A stretch of 64,000 nt of DNA from Rosellinia necatrix (GCA_021209875.1 JAGYVD010000003.1:4588001-4652000); one strand, 5' to 3'. Shown: positions 11,413 to 23,413, counted from the first letter of the stretch. Made by a program: numbers and translations. The notes: generated by a model not told the origin, from the sequence alone.

Positions 11413-13027
11413 TGTCTGCGTGGTGGTGCTATGCTGGGTGTAGGCTTGTACTCGGTATATGAGCAAGGTGGTTGATCCTCTGCAATTGGCGGGATTCGCC
11501 GTAAGATGGTGTACCCTCGTGTCTATACATGCGTTTTATCTGGATGTAGACCGTCTCGACGCGTACGTAGGTAAAAGGTACATGCCTGGGTAAAATATCG
11601 AACATCGAGTACTACCCAGGTGGTACTAGTACGATAGCTAAACCTGGGCCACACCTAGACTATACCTGGGCCGATATCCACGATTCTACACTAGAGCCGA
11701 CAACTTGCGCACCTACCAACCGCCTACCTAGGTACCGACTAAGTAATAGCGGCGCTAAACCCGGTAACAATACACACCTACGCCCAACAACTACGTAGTA
11801 TGTATGACGGTACCTAGTACCAAGCAGGTAGGTAGATTGTGCCCCATGCGTTTCGTGGGTATGTATCGACGAGTGTAGACAATTAAGCGTGTTTTGGAAT
11901 CTATTCATCTACGTAAGTAAGTGTAGTTATGTATTTATGTGCTTATGTGCTTATTTAAAGTCGTGGGGATTGAGGAATTGGAATTGCGAATAATTCTATA
12001 ACAATTTTTACAGCCATTCTATATTAAAGCTACACCACCTAGTTACCCTGGTCTACAACTCGCTATTGGGTAGGTACCTACTTACCATACAGACCACATA
12101 CAGCACACCTACAGGCAAATAACATACCAAGTCAGGAGTTACTTAGCCTTGCTTACCCAATTCTCGTAATGTTGACAAGTAAGCAGCCCCCGGATAGTTA
12201 GTTCGCTCTTTGCCTGCCGCGGTGGCTTCGCAAGACGGAGGATGGAATAACACTAGCGAAAAGCCCGCCAGGACGAACACGCCATGCCATGTTCGTGAGG
12301 TCTCTGGGATACGTACGAAGTAACTGCATACAGTACACATAGTACATACACTACAGTACATTCCGTGCATACAAAACATGGTAGATCAGGACCTCAGCCG
12401 TAGCGCCAGGCTGTTTGCCTCGGCCGAATTATTATTTCGTCCTGGGCCATCGGGTCGGTGGTCTCGTGCCATTTATTTATAAAAGCGACCCTAAGAAGGG
12501 TCCTTAAGAGGGGTACTTATAAAACAACTGCCATTCTCACCCCCATCATGCTATCCAGGCAGGTACAGACCCCCCTAAAGGCGGAGTTTCCTGTCAATAT
12601 GCAAGCCGCCCTGGGTTGGGTTTAGCGTGTATGTGAGATATGGAGCCTCTAGCAATTCTTCTCAGCTAAAAGGCCGAATCGCATCAGCTTTTGGTCTCAA
12701 GCCTTCTTGCCAGAGTCAAGACGTCTCAAACACGATCCCGGCCGACACCAACCCATGTCTCTTCGCCGACAAGTTTGTTAAGGCTGTATGTCTTGGCTGG
12801 CCGGCTCTAATTATCCGCGCGTCGACTTGGCTTGATTGTCGTGTTGTTCGAGTGTCTGTGTCTGGTTCGGGGCGCAGAATGAGGCAGAAAACGATTCATT
12901 CATTCGTTCTCTTGCGCTCTTGTGAGGCAAATAAATACCTGACTCGATGGGCTCGTGCTGTCGTGCCGTCGTGCTATCGTGCAGGCCGAGCGCTTTACCT
13001 AATATAGCACACACACACTTACATCAT

Positions 13028-13050
13028 ACACACACACACACACACACACA
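13028..13050. repeat. CA dinucleotide microsatellite
   Basis: Uninterrupted ACACAC run in the gene-poor spacer, with a shorter ACAC run just before it. Confidence 0.85.
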
Positions 13051-13149
13051 TACACATGTCCGCCCACACATTCATAAACTACTTGGTCAAAGCCCGGTTT
13101 GCCGGAAAGCGTAAATGGCGTCCGATTACCAATTAGTCAACATCGTCCT

Positions 13150-13191
13150 ACCCGTTAGCCTCGAGGAGAGACCCGTTAGCCTCGAGGAGAG
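13150..13191. repeat. 21-bp perfect tandem duplication
   Basis: The unit ACCCGTTAGCCTCGAGGAGAG occurs twice back to back; the 21-mer's first 20 bases are ACCCGTTAGCCTCGAGGAGA. It is followed by a GTGTGTGC tract. Confidence 0.85.
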
Positions 13192-15658
13192 AGTGTGTGC
13201 GCGTGTGGGTGTGAGAGACTAGCCGAGGTGCATTGGTGGCCAGTCGAGACAACATGCAGGGCGGGCCATCCAACGGACGGGGATGGCGGATTAGTTGTTC
13301 GGTGCAGGGGTCCTAACTACCGTCGTCTAGCCTCGAGATAGTTAGCCACCTGCGTGACTGAGTAAGTCGAGACGAGGAATACTTCATTGTCACTCGTGGC
13401 TTGCCGGCACTGAATGGATCGGGAATGCGTTTCACTCACCACCGCCAAGGCGAACGCAATGATGTGTCTAGGCCGAATAGGGACATGTCAACGCGTCCTC
13501 CTTTCGCGATAGGGAGGTGCACTATTCCGACGTTGCAATGGGGCAGCCAAGACAACATGTTTTACTGTACTGGTCCGCACCACGACGGCCTCCAGTGGCA
13601 GAGAATTCCGGAGAGACGGAGTCTCGCGCCTTAGGCCTCCGTAACGAGGCAAATAACCAGTTCCAGTATGCCTTCGGCTGATTTGATATTGACACGATTT
13701 TACATGGTGCAAACACCTATAGGCATACACAGGTATGCGCATACACGCAACGGTGGACGGATATTCCAACAGTCCTAGGTGGGCTCAAGTACGTAGTGCA
13801 CATATGACGAATTTACAAACACAAGCGAAGTACCTCCTAGTCAAGCACCCAAGCTCCTAGGTTAGCTAACCTACCGCAGGGGTCGACGTGTGAGACATAC
13901 AGCCTGCATCGTGTGTATGACTGTTTGGATTGACGAAAAATGCAGATACTGATTTGGGCAAGTCGTTTATATATCTATTTATCTATTTATTTACTTACTT
14001 GTTTAATCATGTGTGAATTTTCTTATACGCCTCTGCGGCGATATTGACGCTGTGATCGATCTTTTAGTCATTATACCTACTTTACATAGTCATGTGCTAT
14101 GATAGTTACAGGTAACTAGTTAGCAGCACTAGCAAAGCCGCCCCCCGTCCCCCCTCTCAATTGATTAAGCGCGGGTGTGGCAAAAAGCGATTGTCATTAA
14201 TACAAATTGTAGTGAATTCTCTATCATCACACTTAGAATAGATTCACCGCGATTGCGTTCCATCGTAACGCTCCACGCGTCTTCAATGCTCCCATCCGCT
14301 GCTGTATAGGGCCAGCCAATCATGGCGAGGGTAATTCCAAAGATGACGCGGTGTTTAATATCGGGGATTACCGAGGTGTTCTGTCTCGTCTCCTCTTTCG
14401 ACGACCCAGATGGGCGGGAAGCTGAAAGCAATGCACGATATCTCGGAGCGTGGTCTATTTGCGGTGTTCAAAACTACGATCACGCTCTCATGAAACCTTC
14501 ATGCGCACAAGAAACATAATGTCCAAGCAACTGCGCTTAACATAGATATCCGTCCGAAAATCTATAGCTCATAGAATGTTGCCCAGGCCTGTTCCCAGTA
14601 CTGGAAACGGCACTGTTCAAGCTCCAACTAACCTTAACATGGCAAGATTGTTTATTGTTAACTAGAGCCGCGTAAATCCAAAACTCCTCGTCCCCTCAAC
14701 GGGTCGGGTAGTCATCTTTTATAGTGCATAGATCTGCTAAGTTACCAAGGGTCATAGTGTTTTTTTCCCTCCTCAGCAGCCGTCCAATCACCCATGTCAC
14801 TCCTGCTTGCTCCCGGCTAAGCCCTACTAACTATTTAACTAGTGCCAGGGTCCGGCTTGCCAGGATCACAGCAAATGAGGATAATCTCCGTCGCGAATCC
14901 CATCCAGCGAACTGAACAACACCTCTCAGCTGGTCTCCATATATAGCTTATCATGAGCACTTGGCAGTCATTGCTTTAGCTACAGTAGTAGTCCGTTCTC
15001 GAGTTTCAGATAGGTATATAATCCAGACCCCCCTAGCCTTTCGGGGTGGGCGAGTCAGGCCGCGTCTTGTGATTCGCCATTAGCACGCCGCTTTGAGTTG
15101 TGGCTGTTTGTGGCAGAGGCCATCCAAGAACGAACTACATGTGGCCAGCCAGGCAGATCACATATTTAGTGATTACCGACCGTGACGGCTCTTTCGGCCG
15201 ATACGTAAATATACTCTCATGAAACATTGGGGTAAGATCCGACCAGCAGCTATGTACGTGTCAGGTTTGAACTGAGTTGCGAAGTTCCAATTTACCTACC
15301 TCTCACATGCCGGACAACGGGAAAAGTTGACTGTGCCGCTAAGCAGGAGACAATACCACCCCCCCCCGGTTCTATAGAGGAAATGATCGGATAGTTACTC
15401 TACCGTAGTTACATACTACTGGTCGTGGACGCCGTGGCTGCCGCCTTGTGCAGTTTTGGTTTCGTCAGCGAAGACCAGAGGTTTAACCATTGACTTGGTT
15501 GCTTTAAGTAACATACTCCCACCGACTTATTTACTCCCGACACAGCCTATCAACAACACCAATCTTCAAGTCATTGCCCACACAGGGTTCGTGGGAAACG
15601 TTGTGAACCCGGGCCGTTAAGAGAACGCACGAATCTTATTCAACCCCAATTACGATAA

Positions 15659-15683
15659 CAAGAAGAAGAAGAAGAAGAAGAAG
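15659..15683. repeat. GAA microsatellite
   Basis: Eight AAG/GAA units about 125 bp upstream of the MFS transporter ATG, in the probable promoter or leader. Confidence 0.85.
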
Positions 15684-15806
15684 CTGTACAGGCCATCCCC
15701 CCTTCGTACTTCTATAGTATCTAGATAGATATTATATCTATCCAGATACCCGCCTCAGAGCCTCCGTCTAAACTCACAAATAGTCACGGCTCGTCACATC
15801 ACCAGC

Positions 15807-18030
15807 ATGCCCAGTTCCTACGCCAACGCCGGTAGATCCGGCCTCAACATAGGCGAGAGAAAACGAGTACCTCTGGGGAGCGTCCGTCTCCGGGATCACG
15901 ATACCAACGAAGTCATCCTAATTCCAACGCCGTCCAGCGACCCCAATGATCCCCTCAGATGGTACATGGTTATTCTTCAAGCTCGCAATATCCCGGCCCC
16001 GATCGACTAACCTCTGTCCAGGTCCCAAGCTTACAAATACTATATAGCCACTCTCGTATGCTTGGCTATGCTGGTCTGCAATTTCCTCGCAGCTGGTGAG
16101 ATGGGACCCTAGACACTTAACCGAGTTGAAAGCTCTAGATTACATGCCAGAATCTCTGCTAACGAACCATATGAAGGTCCCACGATTGCCATTGTAGAAA
16201 CAGCACTGGACTTCTTCCCAGAGGACCACCCGAGCCGCTCAGTGCCTTGGATAGCGTACTTCTTCACTAGCACCGCTCTCGTACAGGTGAGTTTTTTTTT
16301 TTTTCAAATTTTTTTTTTATAAAAAAAAAAGGAATTCTATCACGCTTACCCCTTGGGCGGCCGAATAACTAGAGACTGAACGTTTTTTGCGCTCCGGCGC
16401 ATCGATAGGGGACGGGCAATTTTCTCTGGGTACCCCTGACCAACAAGTTCGGCCGGCGACCGGTCTACCTCCTCAGCTATGCCATCTACCTCGCCGCGTC
16501 CGTGTGGCTCGTCTTCGAGAAGCGCTTCGCTGGCTTCCTGGTCGGCCGGATAGTGCTGGGCTTCGGGTCCGGGGCCGCCGAGACCCTCGCTCCCATCACC
16601 ATTGCGGTACGTGTTTCGAACATACTTAAAAAAAAAAAAAACGAGATCCCCCCTCCTTACGAGGGGAGGCGCTGAGGACGTAAACTAAAGGTGGCTCGCG
16701 TGAACTTATAGGATGTCTTCTTCCTTCACGAAAGGGGGACGATCATGGCCCTCTATACCTCGTTCCTATCCATCGGCGTGGCCTTTGGGATTCTCATTGA
16801 CGGGTTCGTATTAGAAAAAAAACACAAAAAAAAGGCGTTGCCATTTAATAGTCCCCGGGCAGCTAATCCTTCTTCAAGCCTCATTGTCATCAACTACCAC
16901 TGGCGGGTTATATATCAAATTGCCGCCGGACTCGTCGCTCTCGTCTTCCTCCTGGCCTTCTTCACGTTCCCGGAGACGGCCTTCAAGCGGGACAACCAGC
17001 CGTTGCTGGAGGCGCGGGACGCGAGGAAACCGGACATCGAGAAGCCCGACGTGATCACGGCGCAACAGCAGCAGCAGCAGCAGCAGCAGTCGTCGTCTCG
17101 GGAGGCGTCGGCCAAGGGGCTCTCCTATCTCCGGCACCTGCGGGTCTTCCACGGGACGCTGACCGAGGAGAGCCTGCTGAAGATGTTCGTGCGGCCCCTG
17201 GGCGCCATCCTGCTGCCGTCCGTCTTCTGGGCGGCGCTGGTGCAGTCCGTGACGATCGGCTTCCTGGTGGCCGTCACGTCCAACGTCGCGGTCGCCTACT
17301 CGGAGGCGTACGGCTTCGCGGCCTGGCAGGTCGGGCTCGCGTTCGTCGCGGCCATCCTCGGCTCGCTCGTCGGCATCCCGGCCGGCGGCCAGCTCGGCGA
17401 CTCGGTGGCCGACTGGTTCACGAGGCGCAACGGCGGCGTCCGGGAGCCCGAGATGCGCCTGCCCGGCATGGCCCTCTCGCTCCTCACCACGCCGCTCTCC
17501 CTGATCCTCTACGGCCTGGGCATCGAGTACAGGCTGCACTGGATATGCCCGACCATCGGCCTCGGCCTTCGTGAGTAGCGGTTAAACCTAGCCTCCCACA
17601 GAGAATTTTTTGAACCCGGCGCGGCTAACGAACCGTCCCGAAGTGAACTTTTCAATCACACAGGCGACCAACATCTGCTTGGTGTATGTCATCGACGCCT
17701 ACCGCCCCATAGCCGGGGAAATCACCTTGACCGTTCTGGGCTTTAAATGTAAGTGTATTATTATTCATCAACGATGATGGATCGCTACCGTGCAACAATT
17801 TACTAACATGGACAGCTCTCTTCGGATTTCTATTGTCGTTTTACACCAATCCGTGGGTTGAGGAGGTCGGGTATCTGACCGCCTACGGGACCATGGCGGC
17901 CATCGCTGCCGGCGTGCTGTTGCTCTGGATCCCTCTCTACTTCTGGGGCAGCTCGCTCCGCCAGCGAACCTGGCGGTGGAGGCTGATATCATACATCCAC
18001 TGGACAAGCGATCGCGAGGTTGGAGAGTGA
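15807..18030 (+). CDS. Major facilitator superfamily transporter (DHA1/HOL1-like)
   Basis: Eight exons (15807-15961, 16022-16095, 16177-16286, 16409-16606, 16712-16803, 16879-17570, 17644-17748, 17816-18030) give 546 residues. The first helix starts after SDPNDPLRWSQAYKYY, a hallmark of this fungal MFS branch. The loop 2-3 signature is NKFGRRPVYLLSYA, helix 4 has GFGSGAAETLAP, and helix 5 begins DVFFLHERGTIMALY. The central cytosolic loop carries a Gln run encoded by CAG repeats (17059-17088). The C-terminal half contains VYVIDAYRPIAGE. It should be a proton-driven exporter or importer in the plasma membrane; the substrate cannot be read from sequence. The intron 16804-16878 has a weak GTTCGT donor; retaining it would put a lysine-rich stretch in a membrane region, so I prefer splicing. 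It converges with the dehydrogenase gene. Confidence 0.88.
17059..17088. repeat. CAG microsatellite in the MFS cytosolic loop
   Basis: About ten CAG/CAA codons encode a polyglutamine stretch in the central loop of the transporter. Confidence 0.85.
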
Positions 18031-18093
18031 AGGAGGATGGTTCTTTATTTACCACTACCTGGTACTATTTTCATAGAAGCCCACGAGGCTTGT

Positions 18094-19209
18094 CTATAGG
18101 ATAAAGCCCGCGTCCATGAGGACGTTAACACCCGTCATGCTTTTACTTCGGGCGAAAGTGAGAACCTGGTCTGCGATGTCTTCGGCAGTCACAATACGCT
18201 TTAGCTTCGTGTTTTGCCGGTGATTTTCCTTCTGCTCATCCGTAAATCGCTCCGCCCATTCGGTCAGCACAAGTCCGGGGGATACTAAAATAATAGAATC
18301 AGTAACCACACATTGCGAGGGCGATCTGTAAGTTTTCTTTCGTTTTGGAGACATGGAATGCAGAAAAAGGAGTGGCCAGGATGCGAATATGACGACTTCG
18401 AGAATATTTACCGCTGTTCACCCTGATTTTAGGGGCCGCCATCTTGGATACGCTAATTAGTCTCATACCCCAGATCCCCGTCACGTCACGGGATACACGA
18501 CAGCAACAGGCCTCGGAGCACTTACAACAGCCAAAGCCTTAGCCAGGTGAAGCTGGGCAGCCTTCGTCACCGAATACGCCTATATTAACCACCGCATCAG
18601 CAATCCACAACTCCATTTTTCCTCCTCCCCTTCCCTTCCCCTTCCCCTCCCCTCCCCTCCCCCTCCCCCTCCGTCTGCCCCCAAGAAGCGCCAATATATA
18701 CATACCAACGAGCTGCCGCTGTGGATCACGCCCGCCAGGGAGGCGGTGGTGATGAAGGCGCCCTCGGTGGCATCGAGGTGCGCCTTGGCGGCCTGCATGA
18801 GCCACAAGTGCGACTTGACGTTCATGTTGAAGGCGCGGTCCCACTCCTCCTCGTGGCAGTTGTCGTCGATGCTCTCGAGGCCCCGGAAGCGCGTCCACCC
18901 GCCGTTCGAGAACACGACGTCGAGCCGCCCGAACCGCCCGGCCACCTCCCCGACCATCCCGCCGATCGCCTCCCGGCTCCCCAGGTCCGCCCGGATCGCG
19001 GTGAAGTTGTTGTTGTTGTTGTTGTCGGACGACGGTAGCGTCGAGAGACCGGGTAACTCGGCGAGCAGTTGCTCGGCGCGCTCCGCGTTGCTGTGGTAGT
19101 TGAACGCGACGCGGTACCCGTTCCGCGCGAAGTGTCGGGCCGCCGCCGCCCCGACCCCGGCGCTGCCCGCCGTGATCAGTGCCACGGGCGCGTTGGAGGT
19201 GGATGTCAT
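18094..19209 (-). CDS. Short-chain dehydrogenase/reductase (SDR), NAD(P)-dependent oxidoreductase
   Basis: Exon 1 is 19209-18706 and exon 2 is 18579-18526. A third short exon begins MAAPKIRVN near 18447, and a fourth encodes SPGLVLTEWAERF to the stop at 18094. The nucleotide-binding start is ALITAGSAGVGAAAARHFA, a TGxxxGxG motif with Ala at the second position. NAG-like NGG, catalytic Ser in ITTASLAGV and YxxxK in AYSVTKAAQ are all present, followed by the PG motif of SPGLVLTEW. It should be a soluble classical-type reductase of about 260 residues; the substrate is unknown. An Asn run (AAC repeat at 19005-19025) interrupts the second helix. Intron 1 is filled with a C/T-rich tract (18617-18673). 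The stop lies 64 bp from the stop of the convergent MFS gene. Confidence 0.86.
18617..18673. repeat. C/T-rich (CCCCT)n tract in the SDR intron
   Basis: Tandem CCTTCCC/CCCCTCC units lie on the plus strand inside intron 1 of the dehydrogenase. On the transcript they read as a purine (GGGGA) run rather than a polypyrimidine tract. Confidence 0.85.
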
Positions 19210-19214
19210 GATGT

Positions 19215-19232
19215 GGGTATGTGTATGTGTAT

Positions 19233-19283
<51 letters not shown>
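19215..19283. repeat. GT microsatellite immediately upstream of the SDR start codon
   Basis: Three GTATGT units are followed by about 20 GT units, beginning only 6 bp from the ATG at 19209. It must lie in the 5' leader or core promoter of the dehydrogenase. Confidence 0.92.
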
Positions 19284-19287
<4 letters not shown>

Positions 19288-20307
19288 GGTGTGTGTGTTT
19301 CCGTGAAATGCCCTTTGGGCGCTACCCCTATCTGGGCTGCTGAAAAGCTGATGGAATGGATACTTGTAAAAGAAAACTTGATATAATAATAAAAAATAAA
19401 AAAACGAACGAGGGATTCCTAGATGGGCGAGAAGCCGTGTAACGAGAAAGGTCGAGTAGAAGGCGAATCAAGTCTCGGCAAAAAAGGTGAGCCAGCCGTA
19501 TATGGCCCGACAGATCCCGCCCGGGAAAAAGAGGACACCAATGGTCCCTTGAGGGGAAGCTGGGGCGTTGGAGAGACTCCGTTTCGCTCGCTGGTGGCCA
19601 CTTCCTTACCTACTTAACCCAACCTAGGCTAATCACTTTCAAGAACACATACGTCTTTAACAGATGTTGGAACTCTCCGGAATACGTACCCCCTATCCAA
19701 GATACATATATCAGAATGTTCACAAGTGTCGAGGGAATGCTTTATCCAGGTCTTTTGATCTAGACCAAGTGCTAATTCCCCCAAGATATAGCTCGTACAT
19801 AGTCAGTTTAGAAGCTATCTGACCCGTATCTCACTCAAGGCCAGGCTAGGTCACATCTGCCAGAGGAAAACTGCCAGCACTATGAATGCCCGGTCAGAAC
19901 CAACGGTATGTATGCCGTCCACTGCGCTGCGACAATAACGAAACGCAGCACATAATAAATACCATGATGATACTTACGCTGCTTGTCCTGTTCACGACAA
20001 CCCGTTATTCCAACTAGACGAAGCACCTGAGAGTGCTCGCCTACTATGTACATCGGATCACCGTTTCATGACAAATAACACTTTTGACAAAACCCAAACA
20101 AATACAACTTTGTACAAATTTGCCAACCAAACAAGTCTACATGAGTTACAAGTCCGCACTCCAGTAATACAGCCAGCCAAAATACGCCACCCTTTGCTGT
20201 TTCGTAAACATGTTGATGCTTCATCCCCGCTGTGGTCACGCCTGTTGGGCATGCGCATGCATGGCTGTAACTATGCGGCTTTCTTCGACCATTACGCCCC
20301 TTTTCAT
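19284..20307. other. Intergenic region between SDR and SDH1 genes
   Basis: About 1 kb with no supported gene. It contains an A/T-rich stretch at 19381-19405 and the presumed 3' UTR of the succinate dehydrogenase gene at its right end. The open frames at 19419-19617 overlap on both strands and are not credible. Confidence 0.5.
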
Positions 20308-22388
20308 TTAGTAGGTTCGCTTGAACGGTGGGACAGCCTTGCATTCGTTCTCATCAAGTGTCGTTCCAATGACCTTCCGATAGCCTAGCTCGACCTTGCC
20401 ATGGGGCTTCTTCTGGAAAGTGAGAGTATGCTTCATCCAGTTCTCGTCGTCTCGGTCGGGATAATCTTCACGAGCGTGAGCACCACGAGACTCCTTTCGG
20501 TTGGCGGCGGCAACCGCGGTTTGGGTACTAGCAAACGATCAGCACACGCATCAAATAGTCATCACGATGGGGCACTCACGCGCAAGTGAGCAGATTCCTT
20601 AACTCTAGAGTCTCGACGAGATCCGAGTTCCAGATCATGCCGCGATCCTTGATACCAACCTGAGAGAAAGTGCTGTCGATTTCGGAGACCTTCCTGACAC
20701 CCTCATCTAAGCTCTCCTGCATACGGAAGACGCTCACATCCGTCTGCATGGCCTTTTGCATCGCGAGTCTGACCTCTGCGGTTGACTTGGGCCCACTCGA
20801 TGTACGGACCTGGTCAAGGACTTCAATAGACTCGGCGCCGGCATCAGCGCTGACCGGTCCGTGCTTGGCTCCAGGAGTAAAGTTGTCACGGATAGTGTGA
20901 GAGACGGCACGGCCAAAGACGACCAAGTCCAAGAGGGAGTTGGCGCCCAGACGGTTAGCGCCGTGGACAGACACGCAAGCGGCCTCGCCGCAAGCAAACA
21001 GGCCAGGCACGACCTTGTCATTACCTTGCGCATCAACAGTGACCACCTCTCCAGTATAGCGGGTGGGGATACCACCCATGTTGTAATGAACCGTTGGGAG
21101 CACGGGAATGGGCTGTTTCCGAACATCCACACCGGCGAAAATTGCGGCGGTTTCCGAAATACCGGGCAGACGCTCGGCGAGGATTTCGGCGGGCAGATGG
21201 CTTAGCTGTAGGTAGATGTGGTCCTTTTCGGGACCGACACCTCGACCTTCTCGGATTTCCATCGTCATAGATCGAGAGACGACGTCTCGACTAGCTAGAT
21301 CCTTAGCAGTAGGGGCGTAACGCTCCATAAAACGTTCACCCTCGGAATTCAGCAAATAGCCGCCTTCACCACGTGAGCCTTCAGTGATCAAGCATCCAGC
21401 TCCGTAGATACCTGTAGGGTGGAATTGGACGAATTCCAAATCTTGGTTGGGGAGACCGGCACGGGCAACCATGGCCATGCCATCGCCGGTGCACGTGTGT
21501 GCCGACGTGCAGCTGAAGTAGGCTCGACCATACCCACCAGTAGCCAACACGGTGTTCTTAGCAAAGAATCGGTGAAGTGTACCGTCTTCCTGGTTGTAAG
21601 CGAGGACACCACGGCATTCGCCGTCTTGCATGATTAAGTCAAGCGCAAAAAATTCAATGAAGTAGTTCGTATTATGTCGAAGGGATTGACCGTAGAGCGT
21701 GTGCAGAAGAGCATGGCCAGTCCGATCGGCGACGGCACAACACCGGTATGCTTGACCACCCTTTCCGTATTTCTGTGACTGGCCACCGAAAGCACGCTGG
21801 TAACTATGGTGCAACGATTAGTATGCTTTCCCGGCGAAGATCTCGCGTCGAGCGGCTTACATCTTTCCTTCCTCAGTGCGGGAGAAGGGGCAGCCGTAGT
21901 TCTCCAGCTCAATAATAGACTGAGGAGCTTCTCGTGTCATGTAATGGATGGCATCTTGGTCGCCGAGCCAGTCAGAGCCTTTGACAGTATCGTACATGTG
22001 CCATCTCCAGTCGTCTTCGTGCATGTTTCCAAGCGCGGCATTTATACCACCTTGGGCGGCGACGGTATGACTTCGGGTGGGGAAAAGTTTCGATATGCAG
22101 GCCGTGTTGAAGCCCGCCTCGGCGAGACCAAACGCTGCTCTTAATCCAGCACCACCGGCACCAACAACAAGCGCATCGTACTCGTGATCCTAGGGGACCG
22201 CCTGTCAGTCGTTCCCGAGTCAACGTGTCTTGCAAAGCTGCAATGCGGAGCATGTAGGACGTACAACGACGGGGTATTTATTGCTAACGTGGACCGGGGC
22301 CTCCTTCGCCCTTAGCGGGTTGTTTGCGAAGATGCGAGCTATAAACGAAGACGATTAGCTCGAGGCGCGGGCGACGTGGTGGGGTTCA

Positions 22389-22423
<35 letters not shown>

Positions 22424-22711
22424 GGAGGGATGGCTAGGCATTCACATACAGACAGGACGTGTCGACGAGAAGGCCCTTGTCGGACACCTGGTGGCCCGTG
22501 AGAACTAAAGCGCAAGAGTCCCGAGTTAGCCCACCCAGCTCTTCGGCGATCGCATGGACAGGCGAGAGAAGCCTGAAGCGAAGGCGTCGCATCAAGCGTC
22601 GCATCAGGCGTCGCATCAAGTGCCGCAGAGAGAAGCAGTTGGCGGGCGTGCAGCAACACAACTTACGGCAGACCCAGTGGCTAGTCTCCTCATTGCCATT
22701 GAGGAGGCCAT
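20308..22711 (-). CDS. SDH1: Succinate dehydrogenase flavoprotein subunit, mitochondrial (complex II)
   Basis: It oxidises succinate to fumarate and passes electrons through covalently bound FAD to the iron-sulfur subunit, linking the TCA cycle to ubiquinone. Visible landmarks are [20 protein letters not shown] (dinucleotide fold), [20 protein letters not shown] with the FAD-linked histidine, [37 protein letters not shown], the catalytic region [33 protein letters not shown], and the C-terminal PPFKRTY. Introns are clear near 21800 (KIYQRAF junction) and 20525-20585 ([20 protein letters not shown]). The N-terminus is less certain: [15 protein letters not shown] at 22711-22667 is followed by a donor. 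The next clear exon (22338-22286, ending LRAKEAPVH) needs a different phase, so a small exon may lie in the repeat-filled interval. Confidence 0.95.
22388..22421. repeat. CAG microsatellite in SDH1 intron 1
   Basis: About eleven CAG units inside the 5' intron of the succinate dehydrogenase gene. Confidence 0.9.
22584..22620. repeat. 11-bp direct repeats (GCGTCGCATCA) in SDH1 intron 1
   Basis: Three adjacent copies of GCGTCGCATCA/G, the first preceded by AAG, lie within the first SDH1 intron. Confidence 0.85.
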
Positions 22712-23413
22712 GTTGAAAGAGGAGAGTTCGAGCGGGAGCAGTGGAGTGGAGAGAGAGCACGACGGAGCGCAGACGGGAGCACCGGCGAGAATGGATGAGG
22801 CTCTTGTCCTGCAAGTTCCAATGGCAACGGCGAAAGAATGGTCAGTCGGGATTGATGTCCTCGAGGTTTCGCCGGAGCTACCTTATGGAGAGCAAACGAT
22901 TGGGGTTTTGAGCCAATAGCGTCGAATCTGATTACCGAGGGACAAAAACCGAGTGAGTGCCTTTTAGACACAAGAGCCCACCCACTCTTCTGTCCTCCCA
23001 CATACCCCCCCACTCAGCCTTTAAAGAATCACGTGCGACCGGCTATAACTACCTAGTAGATTGGTGGTACCTAAGTACTTACAGGTCATCTAACTACCTG
23101 CCTTCGGCGTCCACACTACGTTAGGTAGTAAGTAGGTAGTATGTACCTAAAGTTCTTATTACATGACGCACATTACTTATCAATGACATGATATCTTCAT
23201 CAGTGGTTAAGTACCCGTTCGGCTTCATGCCGATAACTACTTAGTAGGGTATCTAAGTTATGTATGCTAAGTGCATGTGCCGAGTGCACATCCGAATGCC
23301 CCAACCAATTTCCTACGCATTTTAATAGGGGCCCTTGAGAACGGGCTTAACTCTCTATAACACTCATTCCATCAACAAACCAGACCCAGATATACCCTCG
23401 CCCCTATACGAAT
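22712..23413. other. SDH1 promoter region and spacer
   Basis: About 700 bp upstream of the SDH1 start and downstream of the PX-protein stop. Bases 23030-23170 are packed with ACCTA/TAGGTA words. No gene is supported. Confidence 0.5.

Larger units (their letters stand above)
11000..15806. other. Gene-poor, repeat-rich spacer (4.8 kb)
   Basis: No open frame here has convincing protein composition; those near 11080-11466, 12627-13007, 13401-13769 and 14165-14519 overlap on opposite strands or contain repeats. It holds the minisatellite upstream of the regulator gene, dense TACCTA/TAGGTA words (about 11560-11850 and 12030-12130), a CA microsatellite, a 21-bp tandem duplication, and a GAA microsatellite near the MFS promoter. 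A hairpin-capable GACCCT...AGGGTC sits near 12485-12500. Confidence 0.55.

Noticed and set aside
12480..12505. GACCCT/AGGGTC hairpin considered as a terminator or RNA structure
   Set aside because: Six-base stem in a spacer with no adjoining gene; not meaningful in a eukaryotic context without more support.
12627..13007. 126-codon open frame in the gene-poor spacer
   Set aside because: No recognisable motif, starts upstream of a repeat tract and is overlapped by an opposite-strand frame; likely chance.
22434..22814. Open frames on both strands opposite the SDH1 first exon
   Set aside because: They are made by 11-bp and CAG repeats in an intron and overlap the SDH1 start.
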